The notes under the pieces are model-generated. The model was not told the origin of the DNA. It saw nothing but the letters and a program-made list of their open reading frames with translations, and ran no database searches. A stretch of DNA of 40,049 bases from a virus, in the IMG/VR virus record IMGVR_UViG_3300027777_000068, positions 1 to 40,049 of that record. One strand, written 5' to 3'. Positions 23,329-29,790 of this stretch are shown one piece after another. The translations under genes and the position numbers were made by a program. Numbering within the stretch: the stretch's first letter is position 1; each line of letters starts with the position of its first letter.

Positions 23329-23542
23329 TAGAGAATTTATATACGGAGTTTGTGATAAGACGGGATCTTGTGATTCGTACTTTGGATTCTTCAAAAATGA
23401 AAAAGATGCCGAACACGAAGTTGAAGTTCAATCCAATAGACTCAAAGAGGATTTGGGTATGATGGAAATTGAGGTTAAAACGGATCGTGCAATATTTGGG
23501 GGTAAATTGGTAATAGTAATTCATAGATACGTATTAAGATGA
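23321..23542 (+). CDS. Small unknown protein
   Basis: 73 residues starting MDSREFIYGVCDKTGSCDSY. It has a Cys-x5-Cys in the first strand pair, then EKDAEHEVEVQSNRLKEDLG and a beta hairpin (AIFGGKLVIVIHRYVL). It overlaps both neighbours. Function unknown. Confidence 0.65.
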   Translation: MDSREFIYGVCDKTGSCDSYFGFFKNEKDAEHEVEVQSNRLKEDLGMMEIEVKTDRAIFGGKLVIVIHRYVLR

Positions 23543-23844
23543 AAACAAGAGAAACTAAATTTGGAACATATACAGAAATGGAAACAGAAACAAGTACAAA
23601 ATTAACTGGTGATAAAATCAAGGTATTTGTAGAAAGACTGAAAAAAATTGGAATTGAGGTTAAACTATCAGGAAACTTTCCCTGGATTTATATTACTGAA
23701 ATTTGTGGTAAAAAAGTAACTGAAACATTTGGGGGAAATTGGGGATTTACTTTGATATATCTACCTGTTAGAAATGATAGTCCTCCATCAGAATTTACAG
23801 ATATTACAGAAATTTTTAAACTAATTAGAAAATACGCAAAATGA
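23539..23844 (+). CDS. Unknown 101-residue protein
   Basis: MKTRETKFGTYTEMETETST is followed by KIKVFVERLKKIGIEVKLSG and NFPWIYITEICGKKVTETFG. The alpha/beta pattern is compact. The ends overlap the neighbouring genes by 4 nt each (ATGA). I do not recognise a family. Confidence 0.65.
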   Translation: MKTRETKFGTYTEMETETSTKLTGDKIKVFVERLKKIGIEVKLSGNFPWIYITEICGKKVTETFGGNWGFTLIYLPVRNDSPPSEFTDITEIFKLIRKYAK

Positions 23845-24365
23845 ATTTAGACAAATTAACAATGGACGAACTTATTTCATTAAGAAATGAAATTCAAGGA
23901 AAAATACATTCCTACACAGATGGGTATTTGTATATCTGTTCTGTTCGTCAGTTCGGTAGTGTATGGGAAGAAAAACCAAGTAGTTTATATTCTTTAAGAG
24001 AACTTTGTGATTCATATTACGGAGATAATGGTATTGTTGATGTTTATACCAACAATCCAAATTTAGAATTTCCTGAAATGGAGTTTCAAAATTATGGTGA
24101 CGTTATGTTTATTAAATCAGAAGATGATTACCGTGACTGGGTTAAATACAACAAAGAAAAAAACTTTATTGATGATGTAACGCAACGACTTGATGAGTGG
24201 GATGAGAAGAAAGATCTACCACTTAGGTATCGTCCTTATTTTGCACCAATTTGGACAAGAGAAGATGTTAATGAATGGGTTACAGAGTTTGAAAGTAAGA
24301 CATGGGATTTTACTGAACCAAGAAGTATGAAGGTAAAATATTCTGAAGAAGATGGTGAAGATTAA
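23841..24365 (+). CDS. Unknown 174-residue protein
   Basis: MNLDKLTMDELISLRNEIQG is a helical N-terminus. The body contains LYICSVRQFGSVWEEKPSSL, ELCDSYYGDNGIVDVYTNNP and an acidic tail (MKVKYSEEDGED). Many Arg codons are CGT, unlike the late genes. It is the last gene of the coupled run; a new promoter follows. Function unknown. Confidence 0.65.
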   Translation: MNLDKLTMDELISLRNEIQGKIHSYTDGYLYICSVRQFGSVWEEKPSSLYSLRELCDSYYGDNGIVDVYTNNPNLEFPEMEFQNYGDVMFIKSEDDYRDWVKYNKEKNFIDDVTQRLDEWDEKKDLPLRYRPYFAPIWTREDVNEWVTEFESKTWDFTEPRSMKVKYSEEDGED

Positions 24366-24377
24366 AAAAATAATTAA

Positions 24378-24385
24378 TATATTTG
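24378..24385 (+). promoter_or_regulatory. Bacteroidetes-type -7 box TATATTTG
   Basis: TATATTTG lies exactly 4 nt before the ATG at 24390. Confidence 0.7.
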
Positions 24386-24389
24386 TGAT

Positions 24390-24812
24390 ATGGAATTAGA
24401 AAAACAAAAATACAGAATCTATTTAGATGACGTTCGTACCCCGGTAGACCCAAGTTGGGTGGTTGTTCGTTCTTATGATGAATTTGTTAGTAAGATAAAT
24501 GAAATTGGTTTAGAGAATATTGAACTAATATCTTTAGACCACGACTTAGGTGATAGTGCAATGAAAGAATGGCATTACGGAGTCGTAAAAAACTACACAA
24601 TTAACTACGATAATATCACTGAAAAGACTGGTATGGATTGCACTAAATGGTTAGTTAATCAATGGTTAGATGGTAAACCTGTGGTTGAGGTTGTAGTCCA
24701 TTCTGCGAATGCTGTTGGTAGTGGTAATATGATGGGTTACATCAACAATTACCTACACTTAAATAGAATGGAACAAAATTGTATAAGAGTTAAAATTGAA
24801 CACACAGTATAA
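24390..24812 (+). CDS. cPPR-type receiver-like protein (predicted RNA-repair domain)
   Basis: 140 residues. YRIYLDDVRTPVDPSWVVVR carries the LDDxR motif, and LISLDHDLGD the second acidic motif. MDCTKWLVNQWLDGKPVVEV and VVVHSANAVGSGNMMGYINN complete a receiver-like fold. This matches the cyclic-phosphate processing receiver (cPPR) domain, which is predicted, not shown, to process 2',3'-cyclic phosphate ends of RNA. An Rnl5-like RNA ligase lies two genes downstream, which supports an RNA-repair reading. Confidence 0.75.
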   Translation: MELEKQKYRIYLDDVRTPVDPSWVVVRSYDEFVSKINEIGLENIELISLDHDLGDSAMKEWHYGVVKNYTINYDNITEKTGMDCTKWLVNQWLDGKPVVEVVVHSANAVGSGNMMGYINNYLHLNRMEQNCIRVKIEHTV

Positions 24813-24821
24813 AAAATAGTT

Positions 24822-25085
24822 ATGGAATTAGAAAAATTTGAACAAGCAAAAAAAATCAAAGAAGACCTTGATAGATTAGAAAGACAGAAGCGTAAATTAG
24901 AATCTGCGTTAGAATCTTGTTCTTTAAATGTGACGATTGAATTTAGTCCATCAAAAGCATTTTTAACAAGAAAAGATGAGGTTACAATTTACAACAGAGA
25001 AGTTATTAGAGAAATGATTTCTAAAGAACTTAAAAGGTTGAATGGTGAAATAGAATTAGTTAAAGAAGAATTTGAAAAAGTATAA
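24822..25085 (+). CDS. Small coiled-coil protein
   Basis: 87 residues: helix-strand-helix. KIKEDLDRLERQKRKLESAL and ISKELKRLNGEIELVKEEFE form a likely antiparallel coiled coil around a short beta hairpin (TIEFSPSKAFLTRKDEVTIY). It begins MELEK like the cPPR gene, with the same first 16 bases. It lies between the cPPR and ligase genes with spacers under 10 nt. Perhaps an adaptor; unknown. Confidence 0.65.
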   Translation: MELEKFEQAKKIKEDLDRLERQKRKLESALESCSLNVTIEFSPSKAFLTRKDEVTIYNREVIREMISKELKRLNGEIELVKEEFEKV

Positions 25086-25088
25086 AAA

Positions 25089-26210
25089 ATGGAAAATTTA
25101 AATAGTGTATGTTATGTTGGTTTAGTATGTGATATATTACCAATAGAAGGGGCTGATAACATAGAACTTGCAATGGTTGGTGGTTGGAATACGATAGTTA
25201 AAAAAGGTGAATATAAAGTAACTGATTTGGTTGTTGTTGCAACTACAGATGCAATAATACCATTGAAACTTTCTGACGCTATGGGTGTTACTAGTTATTT
25301 ACGAAAAGGACAACGAGTAAGAACTGTGAAACTTCGTGGGGTTTATTCTGAATGTTTAATAATACCAATAGGGTTTGTTCCTGAAAAATATAGGTATGAA
25401 GGTTCTGACTGCATGGAATTACTTGAGATATTTAAATACGAACCACCAGTTAAAACAATTCAATTAAGTGTTGGAGGTAGAAAATTCAAATATCACCAAA
25501 ATCCTAACTTCCATGTTTACTATAAGTTTCCAAATCAAAAGAATGTTCCTGATATGTTCAATGAGGACGACGATGTTGTTATAACTCGTAAACTTCACGG
25601 AACTAATGCACGTTACGGAATTGTAAAAAAGAAAAAACTATCATTGTGGGATCGTGTTAAAGTATTTTTTGGTTATGAATGGGAGGGATTTGAATTTGTT
25701 GTGGGTAGTCACAATGTAGAAAAAGGATCTGATTCTCAAGGATTTTATGATACAAATGTATGGGAAGAAATATCAAACAAATACAACATACGTCAAAAAT
25801 TATGGAATCACGTTAAAGACATTTATGAACCATTTGAATTGAATGGTGGTTTTATAATATATGGTGAAATATATGGTTATGGTATACAGAAAGGGTATGA
25901 TTATGGTTTAGATGAAATAAAGTTTTCTGGATTTGATATTGAAATTGATGGAGAATACCAACCTTATAATGAAGAATCTGTTCATTTTGAATTTTTAAAA
26001 TTACCACAAGTTGAATTGTTATACCGGGGTAAATGGAATAAAGAAGAACAAGACAAATACGTCTTCAATAACAACATAAAGGGAAGCAAAGTTCCACACG
26101 AAGGTATAGTTGTAAAATCTGTAACAGGTGATCGTAAAAAAGTGAGTAAAATGATAAATCCTGATTACTTGATAGCGAGTGAAAAACATAATTATGGTGA
26201 TTCACATTAA
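25089..26210 (+). CDS. RNA ligase, Rnl5 / DraRnl-like
   Basis: 373 residues. An N-terminal OB-like domain (about 5-115, with NIELAMVGGWNTIVKKGEYK) precedes the nucleotidyltransferase domain. Motif I is TRKLHGTNARYG with the lysine nucleophile at K168. YGEIYGYGIQ supplies motif III/IIIa, HEGIVVKS motif IV and KMINPDYL motif V. An OB domain ahead of a KxHGTN ligase core is the Deinococcus Rnl5 layout, which seals nicks with a 3'-OH RNA strand. It probably repairs host- or toxin-cut RNA, perhaps tRNA, with the nearby cPPR protein; that pairing is inference. Confidence 0.88.
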   Translation: MENLNSVCYVGLVCDILPIEGADNIELAMVGGWNTIVKKGEYKVTDLVVVATTDAIIPLKLSDAMGVTSYLRKGQRVRTVKLRGVYSECLIIPIGFVPEKYRYEGSDCMELLEIFKYEPPVKTIQLSVGGRKFKYHQNPNFHVYYKFPNQKNVPDMFNEDDDVVITRKLHGTNARYGIVKKKKLSLWDRVKVFFGYEWEGFEFVVGSHNVEKGSDSQGFYDTNVWEEISNKYNIRQKLWNHVKDIYEPFELNGGFIIYGEIYGYGIQKGYDYGLDEIKFSGFDIEIDGEYQPYNEESVHFEFLKLPQVELLYRGKWNKEEQDKYVFNNNIKGSKVPHEGIVVKSVTGDRKKVSKMINPDYLIASEKHNYGDSH

Positions 26211-26250
26211 CTTGATAAGATCAAATATTTTACTTAATATTATTAAAAAA

Positions 26251-26442
26251 ATGAAAGAAGAATTATTTGTTAGATTTGCCAACGAAAGCACCTATTATAG
26301 TAGAATAATGGTTGATATTTCTAAAATTGAAAATCCATTAATTTTTCCAAATGAAGTTTTTTTTAATGTTGATAACATTAGAGTTGCGATCAAAAGAGAA
26401 GATTGGGATCAATTACAAGAAAAAAACAAACAAGAAAAATAA
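26251..26442 (+). CDS. Small unknown protein
   Basis: 63 residues from the ATG at 26251 (MKEELFVRFANESTYYSRIM). An upstream start at 26179 would overlap the ligase gene. A beta-rich body (LIFPNEVFFNVDNIRVAIKR) and a Lys tail follow. The TAATG overlap couples it to the AAA ATPase. Confidence 0.6.
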   Translation: MKEELFVRFANESTYYSRIMVDISKIENPLIFPNEVFFNVDNIRVAIKREDWDQLQEKNKQEK

Positions 26443-27407
26443 TGGAAGATTTATTTAAAAAGATAAAAGAAAATTTAGATGACATTAAAATTACAAAAGA
26501 ATTTGATTTTAATGAAAACGATGAGACAAAACCAATAAGTAATTCACCAACTTGTTGGGGGACATTACAGGATGAGGAATTTGCTCCGGCATTTACATCA
26601 GTTCCCAAAGTACCCGCAGGGATCTACGAAATTGTTTATAATCGACAATTGAACCAACACACACTAAAAAAACAACCTTTCAAGACCGATGAATTATATC
26701 AATTACCTTCATACGAGATTACAGATATCTTGAAAGATATCCAAAATTTTTGGGATCGTAGAGACAAATATAAAGAATATAGTTTTGTTCATAAAAGAGG
26801 TATTTTAATGTATGGTGAGCCTGGATGTGGTAAGTCAGGTATAATTCAATTGATCTCTAAACAACTAATTGAAAATGACGGAATTATTATCAATATTAAA
26901 GATACGGAAGATGTTGATTTGTTTATGGATTTTATCACAACATTTAGAAAGATTGAACCAAATCGACCTTTGATTGTTTTATTGGAAGATATTGATTCAA
27001 TTGCGGGGGAAAATAGTTATTCAACAAGCAGATTGTTAAATATCTTGGATGGTGTAAAACAAATTGAGGATGTGGTGTATATTGCAACAACCAACTATCC
27101 TGAAAAACTACAGGATCGTATAACCAACAGACCATCTAGATTTGACAGAAGATATAAAGTTGAATTACCAAATGAAGATATTCGTGAAGCTTATATTCGT
27201 CATAAATTAAAGGATGAAGATCTTAAAGGTGTTGACGTTAAAGAATGGGTAAAAAGAACTGATGGAATGTCATTATCACACTTGAAAGAAGTTGTAATTT
27301 CAACTATTGTTATGGGTAAAGAATTTGAGGAAGTGATGGATAACCTTGAAGGATTAAAAAGAGCTCCGTCAATAAAAGGAACAGGAAAAATGGGATTTGG
27401 AAAATGA
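26442..27407 (+). CDS. AAA+ ATPase
   Basis: 321 residues from the ATG at 26442. An N-terminal region of about 115 residues with Cys-Trp (SPTCWGTLQDEEF) precedes the AAA domain. Walker A is GEPGCGKS (125-132), Walker B LIVLLEDIDS (177-186), sensor 1 ATTNYPEKL, and an Arg-finger type segment RPSRFDRRYKVELP follows. A lid with MSLSHLKEVVIS closes the domain. The core resembles Bcs1/FtsH-type classical AAA proteins, which unfold or remodel proteins. No protease domain is attached, so a partner or remodelling role is likely. It overlaps a lipoprotein gene (ATGA). Confidence 0.9.
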   Translation: MEDLFKKIKENLDDIKITKEFDFNENDETKPISNSPTCWGTLQDEEFAPAFTSVPKVPAGIYEIVYNRQLNQHTLKKQPFKTDELYQLPSYEITDILKDIQNFWDRRDKYKEYSFVHKRGILMYGEPGCGKSGIIQLISKQLIENDGIIINIKDTEDVDLFMDFITTFRKIEPNRPLIVLLEDIDSIAGENSYSTSRLLNILDGVKQIEDVVYIATTNYPEKLQDRITNRPSRFDRRYKVELPNEDIREAYIRHKLKDEDLKGVDVKEWVKRTDGMSLSHLKEVVISTIVMGKEFEEVMDNLEGLKRAPSIKGTGKMGFGK

Positions 27408-27583
27408 GAAAGTTTAGTTTAATAGTTGGGTTGTTACTCCTGACAAGTTGTAAAAGTTCAAAAAGTGGATGTGATGCGTATGGAAGCAACACTATGAAAA
27501 GTGACTCAATTAAGATTAAAGTCGAACATTGTCATATAGAAGAAGAAAACTATTGTTATTATTCTATTGACACAATTAGATAG
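27404..27583 (+). CDS. Small lipoprotein
   Basis: 59 residues: MRKFSLIVGLLLLTSCKSSK has a signal peptide and the lipobox L-T-S-C (Cys16). The short Ser/Cys-rich mature part ends with strands (IKIKVEHCHIEEENYCYYS). Four further Cys could form disulfides in the periplasm. ATGA overlap with the AAA gene supports expression. Small phage lipoproteins often block superinfection; not proven here. Confidence 0.72.
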   Translation: MRKFSLIVGLLLLTSCKSSKSGCDAYGSNTMKSDSIKIKVEHCHIEEENYCYYSIDTIR

Positions 27584-27609
27584 TTGATTGTTGTTATTCT
27601 ATTTAGATC

Positions 27610-27701
27610 TTCTAAGACACCCCATCTTAATTGATGGGCTTTAGGACCGTTATCCGTTAGGGTAACGATTTAAAGGGGGAATTCGCTACTCCCCCTTTTT
27701 T
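27610..27701 (+). ncRNA. Candidate structured small RNA ending in a terminator
   Basis: Three helices lie in about 90 nt without a gene. CCCATC (27621-27626) pairs with GATGGG (27633-27638), extended outward by TCTAA/TTAG-GA. An 8-bp stem CGTTATCC/GGGTAACG (27648-27667) has a GTTA loop. AAAGGGGGA/TCCCCCTTT (27672-27698) then runs into a T tract. The last is certainly a terminator. The two upstream helices suggest an RNA product or regulatory 3' UTR. No known family is recognised. Confidence 0.5.
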
Positions 27702-27717
27702 ATTTAATTCTTTTACT

Positions 27718-27725
27718 TATTTTTG
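27718..27725 (+). promoter_or_regulatory. Bacteroidetes-type -7 box TATTTTTG
   Basis: TATTTTTG fits TAnnTTTG and lies exactly 4 nt before the ATG at 27730. Confidence 0.65.
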
Positions 27726-27729
27726 TATT

Positions 27730-27810
27730 ATGTTAATTGAAGTCATATTGTTTATTATTTTAATCCTATGTATTGGAATATGTGGTAAACACAGAAAATT
27801 TTTAAAATGA
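27730..27810 (+). CDS. 26-residue membrane peptide
   Basis: MLIEVILFIILILCIGICGK plus a basic tail forms one membrane helix. The promoter box 4 nt upstream and the ATGA overlap with the next frame make it likely to be real despite its size. Confidence 0.6.
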   Translation: MLIEVILFIILILCIGICGKHRKFLK

Positions 27811-27890
27811 AAAGAAAAATTCAAAAGTTTCTTCTTTGGTGGTCGTTTAGATTCCCAAAGAAAAAAAGAAAATCAATTTGGGATTTATGA
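27807..27890 (+). CDS. 27-residue basic peptide
   Basis: MKRKIQKFLLWWSFRFPKKK and a short tail, strongly basic with a WW pair. It is coupled by ATGA overlaps on both sides, forming a chain of microgenes from 27730 to 28911. Possibly membrane-surface binding; unknown. Confidence 0.55.
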   Translation: MKRKIQKFLLWWSFRFPKKKRKSIWDL

Positions 27891-28198
27891 AAAACATAAA
27901 TCAAATATTCAAGACTAATAAAGCTTTAATGGATAATCCTGAAGTTCAAGAACTGATTGATTATTGTATTGAATTAGAAGGTCAAGTTGTCGAAAAGAAA
28001 ATAGATGATACTTATAGTAAAGAAGAGATTTATCTTCAGATTCTTAAAGACATTTATGGTAGTTGTGATAAAACCTTATTTGACGATCATTTGGCAGAAA
28101 GGTTCAAAGAAACTCCAAGAGTAGACTTTAAAAAGGCTGTGACGAATCTAAAAAAGTATATGGACACCATATCACAGATGTATAGAATAGATTTATGA
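27887..28198 (+). CDS. Unknown 103-residue helical protein
   Basis: From the ATG at 27887 (MKNINQIFKTNKALMDNPEV) with ATGA coupling on both ends. It is helical: VQELIDYCIELEGQVVEKKI, EEIYLQILKDIYGSCDKTLF and a final AVTNLKKYMDTISQMYRI. No known domain. Confidence 0.68.
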   Translation: MKNINQIFKTNKALMDNPEVQELIDYCIELEGQVVEKKIDDTYSKEEIYLQILKDIYGSCDKTLFDDHLAERFKETPRVDFKKAVTNLKKYMDTISQMYRIDL

Positions 28199-28509
28199 AA
28201 AAAATTGAATTAATAGAAAATTATTTTGGGAGTAATGTTGTAATCGACAATGAAAGTCTTTATACACATAAAGGTGACCAAAGAGATCCAAAAATTGTTG
28301 ATGATTTAAAAAAAGAAATTCTACATAAAATGTTTGAAATTTACACAAAATTTGACATGGATGAATGGCATACTATATTAGAAATAATGGTCTCAAACTT
28401 AGATGAATACGAATTTGATCACAATAATTCAAAAGGATCATTTTGTCGTTCATGTGATGATTATAATAAAAACTATATTTATATTAAAAAAGATGAAACA
28501 GAAAGTTAA
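28195..28509 (+). CDS. Unknown 104-residue protein
   Basis: MKKIELIENYFGSNVVIDNE is followed by helices (KEILHKMFEIYTKFDMDEWH) and a C-terminal FCRSCDDYNKNYIYIKKDE with a Cys pair. It overlaps the previous gene by 4 nt and the next by 17 nt. No family recognised. Confidence 0.65.
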   Translation: MKKIELIENYFGSNVVIDNESLYTHKGDQRDPKIVDDLKKEILHKMFEIYTKFDMDEWHTILEIMVSNLDEYEFDHNNSKGSFCRSCDDYNKNYIYIKKDETES

Positions 28510-28798
28510 ATTAATTATGGTTGACCAAAAACCATATATCGTGTCTTTGGACAATATAGAAATTGGTGATAAAGTAATTGTGACCGTAGGTGGTCTATAT
28601 CCATCAATTGTTGATTGTGAAAACGAAAACGTATTAAATTTGATAAATGGATCTAAATTATCATTAAACAAAGCGTTTAAAATTTTTATGGAACCAGAAC
28701 ACATAAAATTTCCACAAGAACAGATTGAAGAAATTCTTTCAAATGATGGTTTAATGGATGTTGAACTCGAAGAAGGCATTTACAAATATTCAATATGA
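28493..28798 (+). CDS. Unknown 101-residue beta-rich protein
   Basis: From the ATG at 28493 (MKQKVKLIMVDQKPYIVSLD); an alternative ATG at 28517 would avoid the 17-nt overlap. GDKVIVTVGGLYPSIVDCEN suggests a small beta barrel. KFPQEQIEEILSNDGLMDVE follows. It resembles small phage proteins of the 'PYIVS-GD-V' kind that I recall without function. Confidence 0.65.
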   Translation: MKQKVKLIMVDQKPYIVSLDNIEIGDKVIVTVGGLYPSIVDCENENVLNLINGSKLSLNKAFKIFMEPEHIKFPQEQIEEILSNDGLMDVELEEGIYKYSI

Positions 28799-28911
28799 TG
28801 TTGTTAGAACAATATATACAGTTGTTTACTATCTTCAGTGTTAGTATATGTATATTTGTGCATCTGTGTTATAGATATTACAAAAAAAATATTAGAAAAA
28901 AGAAAAAATAA
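28795..28911 (+). CDS. 38-residue membrane peptide
   Basis: MMLLEQYIQLFTIFSVSICI then FVHLCYRYY and a Lys-rich tail: one membrane helix with positive cytoplasmic tail. It overlaps the preceding stop by ATGA. It completes the chain of coupled microgenes. Confidence 0.55.
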   Translation: MMLLEQYIQLFTIFSVSICIFVHLCYRYYKKNIRKKKK

Positions 28912-28920
28912 TTTTTAAAT

Positions 28921-29184
28921 ATGGAAAATCCATCCAACGAAAATTATGATCAGGAGATCATTGATTTATTAAAAAAAGGAATAAGAATCAATTATATAAC
29001 ATTTTTATTAATCTTTTTTATTTTATTGGAAGTATTTCTTGGAGTTTATGGTTATGTAAAAACTAATAGTTTTTATGTGTGGTTTTTAGTTATTCTATGG
29101 ACGAATATGATTATAAATAATTTTAGAATTTCAAGAATTGATAGAAAAATCAAATTATTAAAAAGTTTGAAAGATAAAGAATAA
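28921..29184 (+). CDS. Two-helix membrane protein
   Basis: 87 residues. A polar N-terminus (MENPSNENYDQEIIDLLKKG) is followed by helices at about 25-45 and 50-70 (FYVWFLVILWTNMIINNF) and a basic tail. It resembles small phage inner-membrane proteins; no function. Confidence 0.65.
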   Translation: MENPSNENYDQEIIDLLKKGIRINYITFLLIFFILLEVFLGVYGYVKTNSFYVWFLVILWTNMIINNFRISRIDRKIKLLKSLKDKE

Positions 29185-29190
29185 TAAAAT

Positions 29191-29415
29191 ATGACAACAA
29201 CTTTGGATTTACACGGTATAAAACATGCCGAAGTTACAAGAGTTGTTGATCAATTTTTGTGGGAAGAGATGAAAAAAAGATCAAAAGAGGTCGAAATAAT
29301 AACAGGAATTAGTGATCAAATGAAAACTATTGTAATTGAAAATCTAAAAGATTATCAATTTTCTTATAATGAAGAATGGAACAATCCTGGAAAACTTATC
29401 GTTAAATTAATTTAA
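29191..29415 (+). CDS. Smr-domain protein
   Basis: 74 residues. TTTLDLHGIKHAEVTRVVDQ has the Smr LDLHG motif, and KEVEIITGISDQMKTIVIEN the I-x-T-G core; the end is KLIVKLI. It is a minimal Smr domain. Stand-alone Smr domains nick DNA or RNA, and in translation-quality control they cut mRNA at stalled ribosomes. The usual GxGxHS of the core is replaced by GISDQ here, so activity is uncertain. Confidence 0.78.
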   Translation: MTTTLDLHGIKHAEVTRVVDQFLWEEMKKRSKEVEIITGISDQMKTIVIENLKDYQFSYNEEWNNPGKLIVKLI

Positions 29416-29416
29416 A

Positions 29417-29755
29417 ATGAGAAAACCAAGAAAAAAAATCACGGCAGATGATTTGATAATTGAACAAGAAACAAAAGTTGTAATTCCCGAAACCAAAATT
29501 GAAAAAGTTGAAAAAATAGAAAAAGATTATACTTTTTTTGTTAGTGATGAAAAATTTTCAACAACTTGGGAACAACCAAATAACGAATGTAATAGAACAA
29601 CACTATATCAAACTTTAGAGATCAAAACTGAAAATTGTTATGACGTAGATTATTTTGTTTTACAAAGTAATCAATGGTTTTTTACTGATATAGATGATCT
29701 AATTTATATTTTATTGGACTTTAAAAAACGATATGAAAAAATGAAAACACCATAG
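29417..29755 (+). CDS. Unknown 112-residue protein
   Basis: MRKPRKKITADDLIIEQETK is a basic then acidic N-terminus with Lys/Glu repeats (IEKVEKIEKD). A folded part follows with CNRTTLYQTLEIKTENCYDV and DYFVLQSNQWFF. The C-terminal half is loosely like the gene at 4555-4893. Function unknown. Confidence 0.62.
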   Translation: MRKPRKKITADDLIIEQETKVVIPETKIEKVEKIEKDYTFFVSDEKFSTTWEQPNNECNRTTLYQTLEIKTENCYDVDYFVLQSNQWFFTDIDDLIYILLDFKKRYEKMKTP

Positions 29756-29778
29756 TTGTTTTTTTTAATTTAAATGTG

Positions 29779-29786
29779 TATCTTTA
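29779..29786 (+). promoter_or_regulatory. -7-like box TATCTTTA
   Basis: TATCTTTA (G to A variant of TAnnTTTG) lies exactly 4 nt before the ATG at 29791. Confidence 0.55.
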
Positions 29787-29790
29787 TTCT

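Noticed and set aside
24390-24837. Shared 5' sequence of the genes at 24390 and 24822 (both start MELEK) as another leader family.
   Set aside because: Only about 16 bases match, with common codons and no (L/I)-x-E site; probably chance.
27610-27640. Possible tracrRNA anti-repeat: CACCCCATCTT in the small RNA nearly matches the complement of the 36-nt repeat (CACCCCATTTT).
   Set aside because: Only about 10 of 11 bases match, the same bases already pair within their own hairpin, and CCCCATC-type strings recur in terminators of this genome (for example 5197). Too weak to claim a tracrRNA.
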